Assembly: GCF_013409985.1 (NCBI RefSeq)
Contig: NZ_JACCBY010000002.1
Coordinates: 620,001 to 684,000 of the forward strand
Source of the DNA: Sphingomonas melonis
GTDB lineage: Bacteria > Pseudomonadota > Alphaproteobacteria > Sphingomonadales > Sphingomonadaceae
Length of the DNA stretch: 64,000 nucleotides
Direction of reading: 5' to 3'
A program made the position numbers and the translations under genes. Below are positions 62,097 through 64,000 of the stretch, piece by piece. Position 1 is the stretch's first letter. The number at the start of each line of letters is the position of its first letter. Below the pieces are notes generated by a model. It searched no databases, was not told the DNA's origin, and saw nothing but the letters and a program-made list of their open reading frames with translations.

Positions 62097-62898
62097 TGCG
62101 TTGTCCGGGGGGCGTGCCGGTGGCGCCGGGGGTGGGCGAGGATTGCGGATTGGGCACCGCTGCGGCGCTGCTGCCCGACCCGACCAGCAGCATCAGGCGG
62201 AAGGCAGTGCCGTTGGTGCGGCGCACGACGATCTCGGCTGCCTGCGGCAGCGGCGCGCCCTGCCTGCCGTCCCAGCGGTCGCTCCATGCGCCCTTGTAGC
62301 GATACCGCGCGCCGACGCCGGCGACCTTGTCGAGCAGCGTCACCGCCGGGAGCGGCGCGGCGCCGTCGATCATCGGATAGGCGACGCGCAGCAGCGTGTT
62401 GCCGTCGATCTGATAGGCGACCTTCTGCGCGCTGGCGCGGGGCGCGGCATCGACGTTCGCCCAGCCGGTGCGGACGAAGCGCATGCGGCCATCGCTCTCG
62501 CCGGTGAAGGCCGGGAGCATGACGCCGCCCTCGTCGCGCGCCGGCCGGTCGATCGCCTGGCCGAGGTCACCGGCGAGCAGCGAGGCGGTGCGGTTGAGTG
62601 CGGCGATGTCGTCGAAGCGCTTGCCGGTGGCGGTCTGCGCGCGGACGCTGAAGGTCAGGATCGCCACGCCCGCCGCGGCGAGCATGCCGAAGATCATGAG
62701 CGCGATCATCACCTCGACGAGGGTGAAGCCGGTTTCGGTCGCGAGCCGTCGTGACGCCTGCCCCGCCTTTCCCGTCACCCCGGACTCGTTCCGGGGTCCA
62801 CGGGGCCTCGCACCGTTAAGCCGCTGGGCTTGCGGCACGGTCGACCCCGGAACGAGTCCGGGGTGACGGTGTGGGCGGGGTGAGCGGGTGGCCGTCAC
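62086..62898 (-). CDS. gspJ: Type II secretion minor pseudopilin J, leader extended by a repeat
   Basis: A 270-residue minor pseudopilin. The conserved helix starts at G57/F58 (ATETGFTLVEVMIALMIFGM), with Glu62 at +5. The start GTG at 62898 lies in GTGA overlapping the gspI stop, the coupling used across this operon. Between that start and the prepilin site lies family-1 repeat copy C in frame (residues about 11-42), giving a leader of about 57 residues instead of the usual 6-20. An in-frame GTG at the repeat's far end (about residue 41) could give a normal-length leader instead. Confidence 0.85.
   Translation of the reverse strand: MTATRSPRPHRHPGLVPGSTVPQAQRLNGARPRGPRNESGVTGKAGQASRRLATETGFTLVEVMIALMIFGMLAAAGVAILTFSVRAQTATGKRFDDIAALNRTASLLAGDLGQAIDRPARDEGGVMLPAFTGESDGRMRFVRTGWANVDAAPRASAQKVAYQIDGNTLLRVAYPMIDGAAPLPAVTLLDKVAGVGARYRYKGAWSDRWDGRQGAPLPQAAEIVVRRTNGTAFRLMLLVGSGSSAAAVPNPQSSPTPGATGTPPGQRNAR
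62774..62867. repeat. Palindromic repeat family 1, copy C (inside gspJ leader)
   Basis: A 94-bp element with 27-nt arms at 62774-62800 and 62841-62867, matching copies A and B. It is read in frame by the gspJ leader (HPGLVPGST at one end, PRNESGVTG at the other). The central part is shorter than in the other copies. Confidence 0.92.
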
Positions 62899-63368
62899 GA
62901 TGGCTGGTCCGGCGGGCGGATCGCGGTGGTGCGGCCGACGATCTGTCCGGCGCGGTTGGTCACTGCGACGTCGATGCGGACGATCGCGGCATTGCCGGTG
63001 CCGCGTACCTGCCGCACCCAGGTCCAGGTGCGGCCGCCGTTGACCTCGCTGCCAGTGGTGCGGCCGGCGACGGGCGGCTGCGCTTCGGTGACCGCATCGT
63101 TGGCGACGTTGCGCGCGACGAGGCCGGCGACGAGGCTCTCGTCGAGCGTGCGGGCGCCGCGGATGGTCGCGGTCTCGAGCCGCAGCAGCGCGAGCACCGC
63201 GAGGCTGAACACCGCGAGCGCGACCATGATCTCGATAAGCGTGAAGCCGCGGTCTTGCCCCCCGCTCCCTAGGACGCAGGAGCGCGGAATCCGGCAGCGC
63301 GACACAAGACGGTGCGTGAGACTTCGGGCCCCCGCTTTCACAGGAGCAGGATGGCGGCGCGTCCGCAT
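62895..63368 (-). CDS. gspI: Type II secretion minor pseudopilin I, long leader
   Basis: A 157-residue minor pseudopilin. The prepilin site is DRGFTLIEIMVALAVFSLAV with G41, F42 and Glu46, followed by a short globular part. ATG at 63368 overlaps the gspH stop (TGATG), leaving a 41-residue leader that is unusually long and basic, with repeat-like DNA beneath it. Later GTG starts (about residues 10 and 22) are possible but lack ribosome sites. Confidence 0.85.
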   Translation of the reverse strand: MRTRRHPAPVKAGARSLTHRLVSRCRIPRSCVLGSGGQDRGFTLIEIMVALAVFSLAVLALLRLETATIRGARTLDESLVAGLVARNVANDAVTEAQPPVAGRTTGSEVNGGRTWTWVRQVRGTGNAAIVRIDVAVTNRAGQIVGRTTAIRPPDQPS

Positions 63369-63850
63369 CAGCTCGCCACCCGGACCGATCCGTCGGCGGC
63401 CATGTCGATCACCGCGCGCGCGCCGCTGCGGGTCAGCGTGATCTGCGCCGGGCGGTCGGCGAGGCCGGTGGGATCGAAGACGATGCGCAACCGGCCGCTC
63501 GCCTCGCCGGTGGCGGCGACGGTGCCCTCGGTCCAGCGTTCGACGCGCAGCGGCTTCTCCGCCATCGCAATCCACTGGCCGGCGCCGCGCCGGTCGAAGC
63601 CATAGCCGCCGGCGGTGACCCAGATGCTGACCGGCCGGGCATCGACGATCGCGGCATCGTGCGCGGCGCGGGCGCGCAGGGCGAACCGCGCCGCCTCGTC
63701 CGCCAGCCGGCCGCGGGGATCGGGCATGTTCCACACCGCCACGGCCGCCGCTAGGCCGATGATGGTCACCACCACCATCAGCTCTACAAGCGTAAAGCCC
63801 TGTTGGGCGTCACGCCAGCGCGGACCAGAGCCGTTGCGGCACGGGGCCAT
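63368..63850 (-). CDS. gspH: Type II secretion minor pseudopilin H
   Basis: A 160-residue pseudopilin with a normal 18-residue leader: RDAQQGFTLVELMVVVTIIG, Glu23 at +5. The rest is a beta-rich globular domain. It starts 2 bp after the gspG stop and overlaps gspI (TGATG). Confidence 0.9.
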   Translation of the reverse strand: MAPCRNGSGPRWRDAQQGFTLVELMVVVTIIGLAAAVAVWNMPDPRGRLADEAARFALRARAAHDAAIVDARPVSIWVTAGGYGFDRRGAGQWIAMAEKPLRVERWTEGTVAATGEASGRLRIVFDPTGLADRPAQITLTRSGARAVIDMAADGSVRVAS

Positions 63851-63852
63851 GG

Positions 63853-64000
63853 TTACTGCCAGCTGGTGATGTCGGCGTTGACGCCCTCGCCGCCTTCCTT
63901 GCCGTCGGCGCCGAGGCTCCAGACGTCGGCCTCGCCGTGCTGGCCGGGCGAGGCGTAGAGGTAGGGGCGGCCCCAGGGATCGGGCGGCAGCTTCTTGATA
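63853..64000 (-). CDS. gspG: Type II secretion major pseudopilin G, C-terminus (partial)
   Basis: The last 48 codons of a gene that starts beyond the window. The readable end [20 protein letters not shown] followed by [20 protein letters not shown] contains the conserved calcium-binding end of GspG major pseudopilins (PDPWG and SLGADG). Its position before gspH supports the call. Confidence 0.93.
   Translation of the reverse strand, partial: IKKLPPDPWGRPYLYASPGQHGEADVWSLGADGKEGGEGVNADITSWQ

Overview
The window looks like chromosomal DNA of a Sphingomonas-type alphaproteobacterium (Sphingomonadaceae). The support is very high GC, dense operons with 4-nt ATGA/GTGA overlaps, a complete exosortase A (XrtA) exopolysaccharide locus of the sphingomonad kind, a UrcA-family protein, an ornithine decarboxylase next to a deoxyhypusine-synthase-like gene, and sphingomonad-style palindromic repeats. 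No phage, integrase, transposase, rRNA operon or CRISPR array was seen.

Layout. 1-9.9 kb: housekeeping genes (folC end, a DUF6628-like gene, an AmpG-type permease, a single-domain response regulator, rluB with a repetitive tail, rsmD, an MHS-family transporter, a UrcA protein, uvrD/pcrA, a glycine-zipper protein). 9.9-19.7 kb: small secreted or unknown proteins, a coupled cysteine desulfurase/cysteine desulfurase/ferredoxin operon, an alpha/beta hydrolase, a threonine-dehydratase-like enzyme, the polyamine pair, a MAPEG protein and a small SANT/Myb-like protein. 19.7-38.6 kb: the XrtA locus. A minus-strand chain runs Wza-type exporter, chain-length determinant, tyrosine autokinase, beta-barrel protein, ATPase, deacetylase, FemAB-like protein, glycosyltransferase, exosortase A, amidotransferase. 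A second block holds an acyl-CoA ligase and PLP decarboxylase (minus), then an acyl carrier protein and two hydrolases (plus). No PEP-CTERM cargo gene lies in the window. 38.9-47.3 kb: trxB, a large TonB-dependent receptor with an in-frame stop 63 codons before its natural end, and an FdhF/YdeP oxidoreductase-mobA-fdhD operon, then tRNA-Met. 47.3-52 kb: a 2H-phosphoesterase-like gene, kup, an Lrp regulator divergent from alanine dehydrogenase, and a DUF3072-like gene behind a 12-bp hairpin. 52.1-56.9 kb: cytochrome c maturation genes ccmCDEFGHI. 57.6-64 kb: a Leu/Phe/Glu-type dehydrogenase, tRNA-His and type II secretion genes gspG (partial)-HIJKLMN.

The most interesting signal is a family of about 95-107 bp palindromes with 27-nt arms. 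One copy is intergenic and two lie in frame inside genes (the XrtA glycosyltransferase and the N-terminus of gspJ), resembling the way Rickettsia palindromic elements enter reading frames. A second family of 51-57 bp repeats has a central stem whose sequence differs between copies while pairing is kept. Other notable points are the interrupted TonB receptor, an inferred CTG start for mobA, and an unusually long leader on gspI.
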